Part shown: positions 16,317 through 25,554 of the stretch, in pieces
Numbering within the stretch: the first letter of the stretch is position 1
How the letters are laid out: the number at the start of each line of letters is the position of its first letter
Assembly (NCBI GenBank): GCA_963691775.1
Contig: OY829369.1
Coordinates: 3,596,001-3,660,000 of the forward strand
DNA length: 64,000 nucleotides
Source: JAZBPO01 sp963691775
GTDB lineage: Bacteria > Pseudomonadota > Gammaproteobacteria > Pseudomonadales > Azotimanducaceae
Direction: 5' to 3'
Position numbers and translations under genes: made by a program
The notes under the pieces: model-generated
Told to the model about the DNA's origin: nothing
Database searches by the model: none
The model's input: only the letters and a program-made list of their open reading frames with translations

Positions 16317-17915
16317 CTAGTACATCCGCTTGCCCCGAATGGCCTCATCCCAGCGTCGGTCCTGCAGATACTGAAGCGCCGCGGCCGTCGCTTCAGGGCG
16401 CGCAAGACGGATGAGCCCCTCGCTCGCGACGGCGCCGGCGTAGCCGGAGTGCTCTTCGAGGCACGTCAGCAGAAGCGCCTGAACTGAGTCGAGGTCTTCG
16501 CCCGGAACCGCGACGGCCGCGAGCAGGGCGCAGGCTATGTTCAGCACGATCTGGTCGCGCGCGGTCCAGCCGCGCCCCACGAGGGCCTGATCCCATTCCG
16601 GGCGCTCCGCAATCAGCAGGGACGAAAAGGCCGGAAGGGCCGGCCCGAGCGGGACGCCCATGGCTCCGAGCGCGTCGATGCAGGTGCGCACGACGGTCTG
16701 GTCTTCGCGGTGCAGCAGGCGGCACAGCGCGGACTGCGCACTCGCGGAGGCGGGGCCGATCTCGCCCAGCGCAAAGGCCGCATTGAGCTGAACCCAGGGA
16801 TCCGAATCATCAAGCAGTGCAGTCAACGCGGATACGGCCGGCGGACCAGCTGCAGCCAGGGCGTAGGCGGCGCCCTCCATGACGATGGCGCGCTCGGTCC
16901 AGCACCGTGGATCGCCGCTGACGTCATCCCTGAGGCCAGGCCGACCGTCGCGGCCCGGCAGCAGACGGCGCAGGGACCTGCCTTTGCCGCTGCAGTTTGC
17001 GAGTGCGCGTGCCAGCGCAGGTACGGATGCGCGGGTCTCGTGCGCGTAGATCGCCTGGAGGCGGCGCGAAGCATCCACATCGTTGAGCGCCGCGTCGAGC
17101 TCAGCATCGCCGAGGTAAACGCCTCCAGGGGCGTCCGCCTTCACGGCTTCGGGAGACGCGCCGCGAAGCCAGTCCCAGATGTATCGCTCCGGCGATCCAG
17201 GCCGAAATGCAGGGTCATACGCCGGATGGTGTCGCCAGCTCGCGCCCGAAGGATGCTGCGTACGCGCAAAGACGAACTTGAGCATGTAGCGCGTCTGCGC
17301 CGTACGGTTCGGAAACGCGGCGTGCACCATGTCGAAGTGAAGCAGTACTAGTGTCCCCGCCGTGATGTCGCTGGGCTGTTCGACATCGCGGACCCGTCCG
17401 GGGGCCGCGTCATACTGCGTGCCCGGCTGCCATCGAGTCGGGCCCATCTCGAGTGGCACGTCGTGTGGAAAGTAGAAGCCGATGAGATAGCGCGGTAGAT
17501 GATGGCGCGCGCGCGCGAGCGGGCTTTGCGCATCCTGATGCCAACGGGATCCGGCCATGGACCCGGGGCCCATGGCCGGCCCATCGGCAAACACGTCAAG
17601 GTGCCCATCCTGCGCGGGCGCGGGCGTGCTGCTGTGGATGGCGCGGTGTGGATGCACGAGATAGTTCGGCCCGAGCAGGCTCGTGAGCGCGCCGTGGACG
17701 ACGGGCGCTCGGAGGACTTGCCAGATTGCTGGGATACGCGCGAGGAGATTGTTGCCCGGGGGGGCTTCGTGCTCGATGGTCTGGCGGAGCTCTCGTTCAA
17801 TCGAGTCATGAATGTTGCCATCGCCATCGATCTGGAGCCGCAGCCAGCCACGTTCGATGAAGCGGGAAATGGCTTCGTCGCCCAGCAGATCTGATGGTGC
17901 TGCTGCTTCTGGCAT
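16317..17915 (-). CDS. Phytanoyl-CoA dioxygenase-like protein with HEAT repeats
   Basis: The start at complement 17913-17915 (MPEAAAPSD) was chosen because GGAGGG lies six bases upstream; starts at 17921 and 17999 are also in frame. The 532-residue protein has an N-terminal PhyH Fe(II)/2-oxoglutarate dioxygenase domain with WHQD (His126, Asp128), distal His198 in HAAFPN and Arg209 for 2-oxoglutarate. The C-terminal half (about 330-510) holds HEAT-like helical repeats such as SDPWVQLNAAFALGEIG and EDQTVVRTCIDALGAMG. The fusion of an oxygenase to a protein-binding scaffold suggests a protein or large-molecule partner, which is inference. All iron ligands are present. Confidence 0.85.
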   Translation of the reverse strand: MPEAAAPSDLLGDEAISRFIERGWLRLQIDGDGNIHDSIERELRQTIEHEAPPGNNLLARIPAIWQVLRAPVVHGALTSLLGPNYLVHPHRAIHSSTPAPAQDGHLDVFADGPAMGPGSMAGSRWHQDAQSPLARARHHLPRYLIGFYFPHDVPLEMGPTRWQPGTQYDAAPGRVRDVEQPSDITAGTLVLLHFDMVHAAFPNRTAQTRYMLKFVFARTQHPSGASWRHHPAYDPAFRPGSPERYIWDWLRGASPEAVKADAPGGVYLGDAELDAALNDVDASRRLQAIYAHETRASVPALARALANCSGKGRSLRRLLPGRDGRPGLRDDVSGDPRCWTERAIVMEGAAYALAAAGPPAVSALTALLDDSDPWVQLNAAFALGEIGPASASAQSALCRLLHREDQTVVRTCIDALGAMGVPLGPALPAFSSLLIAERPEWDQALVGRGWTARDQIVLNIACALLAAVAVPGEDLDSVQALLLTCLEEHSGYAGAVASEGLIRLARPEATAAALQYLQDRRWDEAIRGKRMY

Positions 17916-18071
17916 CCGCATCCCTCCATGACCCCGTGCATCGGTTCTCACGGGGCACTGCGCGAATTCAGCCGCAGTAGCATAGCGAAGCACCCGCATG
18001 GGTGCTTGAGTCAGGCAGAGCCATATGGCGGCGAGCGGGCACTCACCCAGACCGCTTGCGTCAGAAGGGCT

Positions 18072-18983
18072 TCAGCAAGACGGCCCTTGGGAGCTGACGG
18101 CCACTGACAGGGCGGCGATGTCTGCCGGCCCAACGCCACAGCAGCCGCCTATGATCGTAGCGCCCGCCTCGATGCACGCCTTCGATCGCTCTACGAAGTA
18201 GTCGGTTCCGCTGGGCCGGACGACCACGTCGATGTCGTTATCGAGTGTCCAGCCTGCGGGGACATCAAAGCGATTGGGATAGGCGCCCAAGGGGCGGGAT
18301 GTCTGCGGAGAGAGCTCTTTGAGCGCGGCTTCGATCGCGTCCGGGTGCGTGCAGTTGAGCAAATAGCCGGCGAGCGGAAGGGGTTCGAGCGCCGCAAGCG
18401 CTGCGAGGACGCTCTCGCCGCTGCGCAGCCCCGCACCTGGCGCTTCGTTCAAGGTCCAGGACACGAACACCGGCTTGCCCGACTCAAGGGCAACCTTCGC
18501 CGTCCGAACGCTCTCCGCAATCGAAGACATCGTTTCACACAGGAAGCAATCCACATGCGGCGTAAGGGCCTCCACCATGCCTTCGAGTATCGGCGCAGCG
18601 ACATCGGCAGGCGGCACTAGATCGGGCCGATAGCTTTCGCCAAGCGGTGGCACGGCGCCCGCAACGACCACGGTTTCACGGCTCTTGTCTGCGCATGAAC
18701 GCGCGATCTGTCCGGCCTGTGCAGTAAGCGCCTTGTAACGTTCTGCGAGGCCCTCCTTCCCAAGATAGCTGGGAACGGTGGAGTAGCTGTTCGTGGTGAT
18801 CATGCGTGCACCCGCGCGAATGAAATCGTCGTGCACTTCGGCGACAACTTCCGGGCGCTCGATAAGTGCGCGCGCTGCCCAGAGCCCGGTCTCGGGCGCG
18901 CCGAGGCGCCGGAGGATTTCGCCGCCTAGACCTCCATCGAGCACGGTCACGGATTCCACGACACCCTCCTCGCACGGGTTCAT
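18072..18983 (-). CDS. Homocysteine S-methyltransferase family protein
   Basis: The 303-residue protein starts at ATG 18983 (MNPCEEGVVESVTVLDGG); the longer 19058 start is not supported. It shows the TIM-barrel entry VLDGGLGGEILRR, then GARMITTNSYS, and the zinc-binding set Cys211 (LLNCTHPD) plus Cys281-Cys282 (GGCCG). These match S-methylmethionine/betaine-type homocysteine methyltransferases (MHT/BHMT fold). It could transfer a methyl group to homocysteine from SMM, SAM, betaine or a thetin such as DMSP; the donor cannot be read from sequence. It follows the dioxygenase gene in orientation but is expressed away from it. Confidence 0.88.
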   Translation of the reverse strand: MNPCEEGVVESVTVLDGGLGGEILRRLGAPETGLWAARALIERPEVVAEVHDDFIRAGARMITTNSYSTVPSYLGKEGLAERYKALTAQAGQIARSCADKSRETVVVAGAVPPLGESYRPDLVPPADVAAPILEGMVEALTPHVDCFLCETMSSIAESVRTAKVALESGKPVFVSWTLNEAPGAGLRSGESVLAALAALEPLPLAGYLLNCTHPDAIEAALKELSPQTSRPLGAYPNRFDVPAGWTLDNDIDVVVRPSGTDYFVERSKACIEAGATIIGGCCGVGPADIAALSVAVSSQGPSC

Positions 18984-19808
18984 GCCCACAGCGTTTGCCG
19001 AGTCTCCAAGTCGAGTGCCTGTGGCGCACGCATCGCGACCCGACAGACGGCGCGCCAAGCGCCCGGAAGTGGTAACGCCGGCGGATGCTGCCGACAGCTT
19101 TGGTGTGTCGAGCGAGTTTGGGGCGGAAGCTGATTTGAGGGCAAGCGCCCGAGTGCCGTGGTACGGATTTCGAAGCGGCAGGCACTTGAATGCGACTCAT
19201 GTTCACGACGCCGCGCGTGCGCCAACGCGAATGCGAACGCGCGCGCGAACGCGAACGCAAACGCCAACGCATCGAGCGTACTTCCGGGCGATCGGTGTAT
19301 TCATCTGGGGCGCCGCTGCGAAAGTCATGCGCTCGCAGTGCTGCGAGGATTTCTCTGGATGCCCTGATGCTGGAACAGCAAAACGGCCGGGCAAGCTCAG
19401 CGCCCGCCCGCCGAGGCGCGCGCTGCAATGCGGACAGGCCGACTCCAGGTTCGAACTTTCTGCCGGTTCAGCGGCGCTGCTGCGACCCGTCTTCATGGCG
19501 TCGCCGCGGCCCCTTCTTCCGGGCTGGCTGAAAGCCGCGGAGGATAAGCAGTCGGTGAGGGTGCAAGCAGTCATCGTGAGATCGGCCGTCGCGCCCGATC
19601 GCATCCCGTCATGCCTCCCACGAGCTCCGGCGCCCTGTTCGATCGCAGGCGGACCTGCGATGGCGTGGCGGTCCGGCCGCTTGGCAGCGATCCGATTCAG
19701 TGCTCGCTGCCGTTCGGATCGGTGTTCGAGCATCCGTTATGAGGCGTCTTGTCGTAGCTGCTGCGCCCGTTTAGCATTGCGAATCGTTCGCGTTTAAGGA
19801 AAGTCCTT
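18984..19808. other. Long gap with a hexamer repeat; no supported gene
   Basis: This stretch of about 825 bases lies between divergent genes. Open frames exist on both strands, but their composition follows the repeat and GC skew, and none shows a recognisable domain. One minus-strand frame carries CPHCSARLGG, which might be a fossil zinc ribbon, but it has no start or partner cysteines in order. Promoters for the two flanking genes should lie here. Confidence 0.5.
19221..19274. repeat. Hexamer tandem repeat (GCGAAC-type)
   Basis: Nine hexamers in a row follow the pattern gcNaaN: gccaac, gcgaat, gcgaac, gcgcgc, gcgaac, gcgaac, gcaaac, gccaac, gcatcg. The array is imperfect, with most changes at the third base of the unit. 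It lies in the gap upstream of the HhH gene. Confidence 0.8.
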
Positions 19809-20414
19809 GTGCTCCGGTTTCTAGCCGTACTTTGCCTGCTCTCGTCCTCTGCGATTGCTGCGTCCGAGCGCCTGAATCCGAATCTGGCTTCGGACGCCGA
19901 GCTCGCTGCGCTCAATGGAGTTAGCCCCGAGCTTGCTGCTGCAATCATCGCCGGCCGCCCCTATCTGGACCCCGAGGATCTGGACGCGTCGCTGAGCGGA
20001 GTGATGGACACGGCCGCCCGCCAAGCACTCTACGCGTCGCTTTTTCGGCCGCTGAATCTCAATACCGCGACAGAAGCGGCGATTGAACTCATTCCTGGCA
20101 TGACGCCGAAAATGGTTCACGAGTTCGAGGAGTACCGGCCGTATACCTCCATGGCACAGTTTCGCCGTGAGATGAGCAAGTACGTCGACGAGGCTGAAGT
20201 GGAGCGGCTGGCGAGCTACGTCTTTGTTCCTGTGTCGCTTAACCAAGCCACGGAAGACGAATTGATGGCGATTCCGGGCATGACGGGGCGTATGGCGCAC
20301 GAGTTCGAGGAGTATCGGCCCTATCGTTCGCTCGAGGAATTTCGACGGGAGATCGGCAAGTACGTCAGTGACGATGAGGTCCGTCGGCTCGAGAGCTACG
20401 TGACGCTGGATTGA
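19809..20414 (+). CDS. Exported helix-hairpin-helix repeat protein
   Basis: The 201-residue protein starts at GTG 19809, with AAGGA about eight bases upstream. A cleavable signal peptide (LRFLAVLCLLSSSAIA-A) precedes three HhH-type units. The first is LNPNLASDAELAALNGVSPELAAAII. The second and third are close duplicates of about 60 residues, each with LNxATExE, IPGMT, HEFEEYRPY and RRExxKYV. HhH motifs are usual in ComEA-like DNA-binding proteins, but a periplasmic location and the FEEYRPY signature point to a different role, possibly protein-protein contact. It is 12 bases upstream of the MsrQ-like gene and is probably co-transcribed with it. Confidence 0.8.
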   Translation: MLRFLAVLCLLSSSAIAASERLNPNLASDAELAALNGVSPELAAAIIAGRPYLDPEDLDASLSGVMDTAARQALYASLFRPLNLNTATEAAIELIPGMTPKMVHEFEEYRPYTSMAQFRREMSKYVDEAEVERLASYVFVPVSLNQATEDELMAIPGMTGRMAHEFEEYRPYRSLEEFRREIGKYVSDDEVRRLESYVTLD

Positions 20415-20426
20415 CGCTTCAACGCC

Positions 20427-20993
20427 GTGGCCCGCGCTCTGCTGTGGATCGTTTTTTCCGGACCGCTGGGGCTCGGCATTGCGCTCTACCTGATAGATGA
20501 GATCAGCTACGGTCAGCTGCTCTCCTGGAGCGGCGTGGCGACTGTGTGGCTGCTTCTTTTCACGCTCACCGTTTCAGCGCTCTGGCGTCGCTTTCCAGGC
20601 CGTCCCGTTATCAGAGCGATGCGCCAGCGGCGTCGCGATTTTGGCTTGATCACGTTTGCCTGTGCGTTACTTCACGTGCTCGCCTACCTCGAGCGCAAAG
20701 CCGAACCGGAGCGCATCTTCGCAGAGGCGCAGCGTCCGGACCTGCTGATTGGCTGGCTTGCCTTCGCTGGCCTGGCGATCCTCGCGCTGACGAGCAATGA
20801 CTTCTCTGTCAGGTGGCTTGGACGGCGCTGGCGGGCGCTGCACATGACCGTCTATGGCGCTGCTGCGCTCACTTTTGCCCATTGGGTGATGTCGGCCTAC
20901 GACCCGACGGCGGGGTGGCTGTGCGCGGGCGTATTCGCGGTACTTCTCGCTTTCCGGACGCGGCGAGGCGCACGGCCGCAAGCGGTCAGCTAG
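20427..20993 (+). CDS. Ferric-reductase-like / MsrQ-type heme membrane protein
   Basis: The 188-residue protein starts at GTG 20427. It has about six transmembrane helices and the MsrQ/YedZ pattern RRRDFGLITFACALLHVLAYL, then a central ALTSNDFSVRWLGRRWRALHMTVYGAAALTFAHW. Histidines in the helices (LLH, RALH, FAHW) are suitable as heme ligands. MsrQ normally passes electrons to the periplasmic methionine-sulfoxide reductase MsrP. No msrP is nearby; the upstream neighbour is instead the exported HhH protein. It may therefore serve another electron acceptor, or MsrP may be encoded elsewhere. Confidence 0.78.
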   Translation: MARALLWIVFSGPLGLGIALYLIDEISYGQLLSWSGVATVWLLLFTLTVSALWRRFPGRPVIRAMRQRRRDFGLITFACALLHVLAYLERKAEPERIFAEAQRPDLLIGWLAFAGLAILALTSNDFSVRWLGRRWRALHMTVYGAAALTFAHWVMSAYDPTAGWLCAGVFAVLLAFRTRRGARPQAVS

Positions 20994-21348
20994 AACGTTG
21001 CCAGCGCACGCCTTTGATCGGCACGCGCCGCGGTGTGGCGGGTCGTCGACAACAGGGCGAGGCACGTCTCCCAGCGTGCGTGTCAGATCTTCTCGGCGCA
21101 CGCGGAAGGGGTTTATGCGCGCAGTGCGTGTCGGCTGAGGGCAAGATTTGCCGCGCGCAGGCGAGTCGAGGCTGGGCGCCGAGGCGCGTTGAACCACGTC
21201 AGGGGCGCGCGCTGCCGCGGCTCGGGCGGCCGCTGTCGGCGCTCTGGGGTTTGCAGCAAGCACGATGAGACTTCAACGCCTATCCCTCAGCATCTGGCCG
21301 CCGCGGAAGCGCGGCGGTGGCGATGCAAGGCCACGTGAGGCACGGGAT

Positions 21349-22524
21349 GTGCTCGAGACTGTCCGTCTTTTTCGCCTACAGGTTTCCGTGTTTGCTTTCC
21401 TTGCGTGCCTCGGGGGATGCGCATCGTCTCCCGCCGTGCCGGAAGAAGTCTTCGATCCTCGCCAAGATGATCTTTTTTCTCGGCAAGCGTCCGTGTAGTC
21501 GATCGACAGTGCACGTGCGCGCACGGCAAGGCAGCAAGAGGACTTTCTTGCCTACTATCGTGATTCGCGGATCGCACACATTCCCGCGCACAAACGCGTC
21601 TACAACTTCCTCGAGAAGGTCACCAACAACTTTACCTGCCATGACGGCACCTTCACGGCGGCGGTGACCTTCGATCAGCGCCGCGGCAACTGCATGTCGC
21701 TCGCGGTGTTGACCACAGCGCTGGCGAAGCTTGTGGATGTGCCTGTGCAATATCAGCTCGTGGACACGGACCCTGTTTACGATCTGGCGCGAAACCTCGC
21801 GGTGCGTGGTGAGCACGTCAGAACGCATCTGATCGATCCGGATTGGCAAGCAGAGCCAGGCGAGTTCACGCTGCGCAAGCCGGGCGTAATCGTCGACTAT
21901 TTCCCGAGCGGCAACGAAAGGTTCGTTGCGAACCTCGATGAAGATGCGTATGCGGCGCGCTTCTATCTCAATCTGGCCGTTGCGCAATTGGGGCAGGGTG
22001 ATCTGCCCCACGGTTACTGGCTGACGGTGGCTGCGCTGCAGCGTGATCCGGACAGCGCAGATGCGCTGAACATGCTCGCGGTGATCTATGGGCGCCAGGG
22101 CAGCTTCGAAAGTGCGGAGCGCGTGTATCAGCACGCCATAGACCTTGTCCCGAACAAGCTCGGCACGCTGCGTAACTATGAAATGATGCTGGGCTTACTG
22201 AACCGTGACGCAGAGGCCGCAGCGCTCCGGTCGAGGCTGCGGAAGCTCAAAGACCCGAGTCCTTTCAGTTGGTACCGGGGCGCGCGGCGGGCATTCGAAC
22301 AAGGCGACTTGATTGATGCCGAGTTTTTCTACCAGAAGGCGATCGAGCGGGCGCCCTATATGCCAGAGCTGCGATACGGTCTTGCACAAGTGCTGGTAGG
22401 GCAAGGCCGCTACCAGCAAGCTCAGGACGAGCTTGAGCGAAGCCTGCAGCACATTCGCAATTCGAGCAGCCGGCAGCCCTATAAGGCGAAGCTCGATTGG
22501 CTTCGTTGGCAAGGGGACGAATGA
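21349..22524 (+). pseudogene. TPR/transglutaminase-like lipoprotein interrupted by an amber codon
   Basis: The frame from GTG 21349 (GAGG eight bases upstream) gives a lipoprotein signal with lipobox LGGC. It runs to TAG 21496-21498, and the same frame then continues without further stops to 22524. After the stop it reads IDSARARTARQQEDFLAYY, HIPAHKRVYNFLEK and the transglutaminase-like core RRGNCMSLAVL with the candidate catalytic Cys. A tail of at least two TPR-like units follows (SADALNMLAVIYGRQGSFESAERVYQ split across 22060-22140). No start codon is well placed to restart after the TAG except GTG 21664, which would lose the signal and part of the core. It is best read as one gene of about 390 codons with a single nonsense mutation or sequencing error. 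Confidence 0.75.
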
Positions 22525-23159
22525 CATCTGACTCTGCTTATCCTAATTGCGGCGTGACCCTTGGCCGCCTCGGTTTCACGAGTGACTCAATGAACACTGG
22601 CGCTGCCCTGAGTGCGGCGATGCTGCGGCGCTAGCTACAGCACCTGCGGGAACGGTTGGCCTCCCGCCTTATGGGAGCTGTCTCCTGCCTGGGCGATCGA
22701 GGGGCGAGTCGTTATGCCGCGGCATTCCGGACGCTACCGCCGATGTGATCCGCCCCAGTTCTTCAACCCTCCGATCAGCTGTGGGCGGAGTGCGAAGTGC
22801 TGTTCGCTGGGCTCAAGAACGAGGTGGCCATGCGCCTGTGCAGCCGCCTTGCCGAGCGATGCTCCTGCCCGGCGTGCGCATGGTCGCCTGATCTTGATCG
22901 ATGGCGGCGCAGCGTCCCGGAACGTTCTCATCCCGGGCAAAGTGAACCGTTTTTCTCTTACGCGACCTCTGGGCGCTTGTTACGCTGCTTTCGAAATGGG
23001 TTCTGGACTGCGCGACCCTTTGTCAAGATTGTTTGCAAGCGCTTGGCTGGCGAACCTTTGGCCCATCATCCGCGCGCGGTCCGACTGACAAATCACTGTC
23101 CCGTCCTGCGCGCTGGGACATAGCGGCAACGGAAGGAGGGCACAAGCGGCGGAATCGTT
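22525..23159. other. Gap without a supported gene
   Basis: About 635 bases contain no frame with a recognisable domain, start context or consistent codon use. No repeat or hairpin stands out. A GGAAGGAGGG tract near 23130 looks like a ribosome site but lies too far (about 20 bases) from ATG 23160. Confidence 0.45.
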
Positions 23160-23558
23160 ATGCAACCACTGCCCGTGGAAATAGACCTCTGGTCGGCCTG
23201 GTATGCGGCCTTTTCAATCTGGGATTCGACGATCAACTTCTGGATCAGCGCGACTTTTGCAGCACTGATCGCGGCGCACTCGCTTCAGAACTCCATGACA
23301 CGTCAGCTTGCTCGATACGTTGCCTGGCTCTACGGCTCCTTTTGCATCTACACGCTCTTTCGTGCCCTTTCCGTCTATGCCGAAGCCGCTCACCTGTCGT
23401 TCGTAATGGTCGAGCACGGCATCCAGTTCACCGAATTCGGTTCCACCATGAACTTTCTCTCGAATCTCACTATTTCCTGTATTTTCCTGACCGCAAGCGG
23501 GTTCACCTTGAAGTTCATACTTTCAAGTGCAGGCGCCAGCAGTAGTGAGGACGCTTAG
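23160..23558 (+). CDS. Small three-helix membrane protein, unknown function
   Basis: The 132-residue protein starts at ATG 23160. Hydrophobic segments lie near residues 25-43, 52-75 and 100-121, with the motif RYVAWLYGSFCIYTLFRAL in the middle helix. The base composition is less GC-rich than the flanks and codon use is consistent, which supports coding. No family was recognised. It is isolated: the next gene is on the other strand. Confidence 0.6.
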   Translation: MQPLPVEIDLWSAWYAAFSIWDSTINFWISATFAALIAAHSLQNSMTRQLARYVAWLYGSFCIYTLFRALSVYAEAAHLSFVMVEHGIQFTEFGSTMNFLSNLTISCIFLTASGFTLKFILSSAGASSSEDA

Positions 23559-23736
23559 CATAGACCGCATCGGCTCATGACGGAGCACGTGCTCGACCGC
23601 GCCGATTGCAAGTCTGAACACCTACCCTTCTTCTTGGCGCGCATGTATTCAGTGCGACGGCAGGGTCGCGGGTCCCAAGGTGCTGCGGGCCTTTTCCGAT
23701 CAGGGCGCTGCAATGATCACCGCCGGTGCGGCCCCA

Positions 23737-25554
23737 TCATTCCACCCAGTGATCGATATCCACCTTGTAGAAGCGGTAGGTCAGGCCTCCCGTGTCCGTG
23801 GACATCACCAGCGTGTTGTCGGGCGCATATTCGGTGAACGCACCGCCGGAGCCCCAGCTGATGAGCAGGTTCTCGGCACCGCTGCTTTGCGGTACGAACA
23901 TCAGGTAGCCCGCCGTACGCACCATCCGCTCGGGATAGGTCCACTCCCGCTCGTAGGTGGCCGTCATCGCATCAAGGTCCAGCTTGTAAGACACGACTCG
24001 TGTGTAGTCATGGCGCACGTTGATGGGCGCGCCGTAGATCACGGAGTCTGCTTCGAACTCGGGCGTGTCGTAGTGGCCGTTGTCGAACACCAGCAGCGAA
24101 TCGTCTCGCATTACCGCTGCATGGAGGGTGCTGATGCCGCCAAGCGGGTCGCCGATGTACGTGAAGTCGTTGAGCGGTGAGGCTGGATCTGCGAGTACCC
24201 AGTTAACCGTTCCGGTCGGATATGCAACGTTCGCCACGGCGCGCAGATAGCGGGCGGAGACCAGCAGCTCTGTGTGATCGTCCGTGAAGCGCACCCCGTT
24301 AGTGTGGAAGTAGTCCCAGTCCGCGTATCGGTCCTTGGGCAGGTAGGAGATGTCCTGCTGCGGCGGGAAGTGGTCGATCGAGTCCCACTCGAAGACGACT
24401 TCCCCTTGTCGATCGAGCTCCACCACGTAGGTGCTGGTCACGTTGACGTCCAGCTTCTCGCCGTTCTTCAGCAGGCTTCCCGCAGGGTGAATACGGTAGA
24501 ACACGTTCTGCAAGGTTTCCCATGGGGTGACGTCGATATGGTGGCCATCATCGAACTGAGCAAGGTGCCGCGGTACTTCCAGATGCGTTGAACGATCCCG
24601 CTCCCCGCGACGGGCAACGAAGCTTCGGGTGATGGCCTCGGCAAAGTTGTCAGCGGTGTCCATCACGCCCTCCTTGTAGACGAAGCCTTGTTCCGGCAGC
24701 AGGCCTTCATCCTCGGAGGTGGTGATCGGTAGGAAGATCGTGCTCGGCAGATAGTTGCTGTACTTCAGCGGAACGCCGTAGCTGTCGAGCGCGAAGTTGA
24801 CGAAGGGCAGGTACTCACGGTGGGCGAAGTCGAGGCTGTCAGCGGGGTTTGCCGCGATGAAGTCGTCGAACACCTGTAGCCTGGATTTTTGCAGGAACTT
24901 CAGCGTGCCGCGGATCCCAACGACATAGAGCAAGTTGCGCAGTGCGCGCGCACGCGAGAACGTTGGATTGTTCATGCCCACGGCCTGCAGGCCGGTGATG
25001 ATGCCCGGCGCCACTGCATCGGCGGCGTGCACCGTGGTGCGCAGCGGCGGGAAGGTGTGGGGCAGCACGACGAAGACATACTCCGCCCGGCGCGCTCCGT
25101 CGGCCGTTTGCGCCTCAATGATGACCTCGCTTCCATGCGCCTGGGCGTCGAGGGTGATTGGCGCTGACAGAGAGGTCGGCTCGCCGTTCACGCGCACTTC
25201 TGTCACTTCCGACGCCCAGGACGGATTGAGGGTCAGCGTGTCGGAGGCTCTGTAGGGGTACCAGGCGTACCGTCGAATTTGCGGCAGGAAGTTCGGATAC
25301 ACGTGCACGTCAAGGCCGTCAGCGCCCGCAAGATCGCCCGTGAGCATCTGCGCAGGATTCATTGCCCGCAGCAGGCCGGCATCTCCCGCGGCGGTTTGTG
25401 CAGCGCTGGTTTTATAGAAATCCGACGATTCGAAGTCGTGAAGATCCGGAGGGCGAATCACCTGGCTGGCGGTGAGCAGGGCTATGAGTAGAAACACCGC
25501 CGAAAAGAAGCCAACTGCTAGGACACGTAGCACGTTCGTTGCTCCCTTTTGCAA
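23737..25554 (-). CDS. Arylsulfotransferase (ASST)-like exported protein
   Basis: The 605-residue protein has an N-terminal signal anchor (LRVLAVGFFSAVFLLIALL). A beta-sandwich-like region near 85-165 (DTLTLNPSWASEVTEVRVNG) resembles cadherin-like modules, and a propeller-like C-terminal half follows. The ASST pattern is present: EVVFEWDSIDHFPPQQD, then DYFHTNGVRFTDD with a candidate active-site His, then LLVSARYLRAVANV, TGTVNWVLADP and LHAAVMRDDSLLVFDNGH. Family members transfer sulfate between phenols in the periplasm; this one is a distant relative, so the reaction is uncertain. It stands alone, divergent from the phosphatase gene. Confidence 0.75.
   Translation of the reverse strand: MQKGATNVLRVLAVGFFSAVFLLIALLTASQVIRPPDLHDFESSDFYKTSAAQTAAGDAGLLRAMNPAQMLTGDLAGADGLDVHVYPNFLPQIRRYAWYPYRASDTLTLNPSWASEVTEVRVNGEPTSLSAPITLDAQAHGSEVIIEAQTADGARRAEYVFVVLPHTFPPLRTTVHAADAVAPGIITGLQAVGMNNPTFSRARALRNLLYVVGIRGTLKFLQKSRLQVFDDFIAANPADSLDFAHREYLPFVNFALDSYGVPLKYSNYLPSTIFLPITTSEDEGLLPEQGFVYKEGVMDTADNFAEAITRSFVARRGERDRSTHLEVPRHLAQFDDGHHIDVTPWETLQNVFYRIHPAGSLLKNGEKLDVNVTSTYVVELDRQGEVVFEWDSIDHFPPQQDISYLPKDRYADWDYFHTNGVRFTDDHTELLVSARYLRAVANVAYPTGTVNWVLADPASPLNDFTYIGDPLGGISTLHAAVMRDDSLLVFDNGHYDTPEFEADSVIYGAPINVRHDYTRVVSYKLDLDAMTATYEREWTYPERMVRTAGYLMFVPQSSGAENLLISWGSGGAFTEYAPDNTLVMSTDTGGLTYRFYKVDIDHWVE

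Noticed and set aside
18676..19733. Long minus-strand frames in the gap upstream of the methyltransferase
   Set aside because: They are Arg/Ser-rich, follow the hexamer repeat and show no domain, so they are treated as shadows.
21496..21498. Pyrrolysine or reassigned TAG as explanation for the amber in the lipoprotein gene
   Set aside because: TAG ends normal genes here (for example the carboxylase at 14510), and the neighbouring oxygenase pseudogene has a TAA as well as a TAG. Nonsense mutation or error is simpler.
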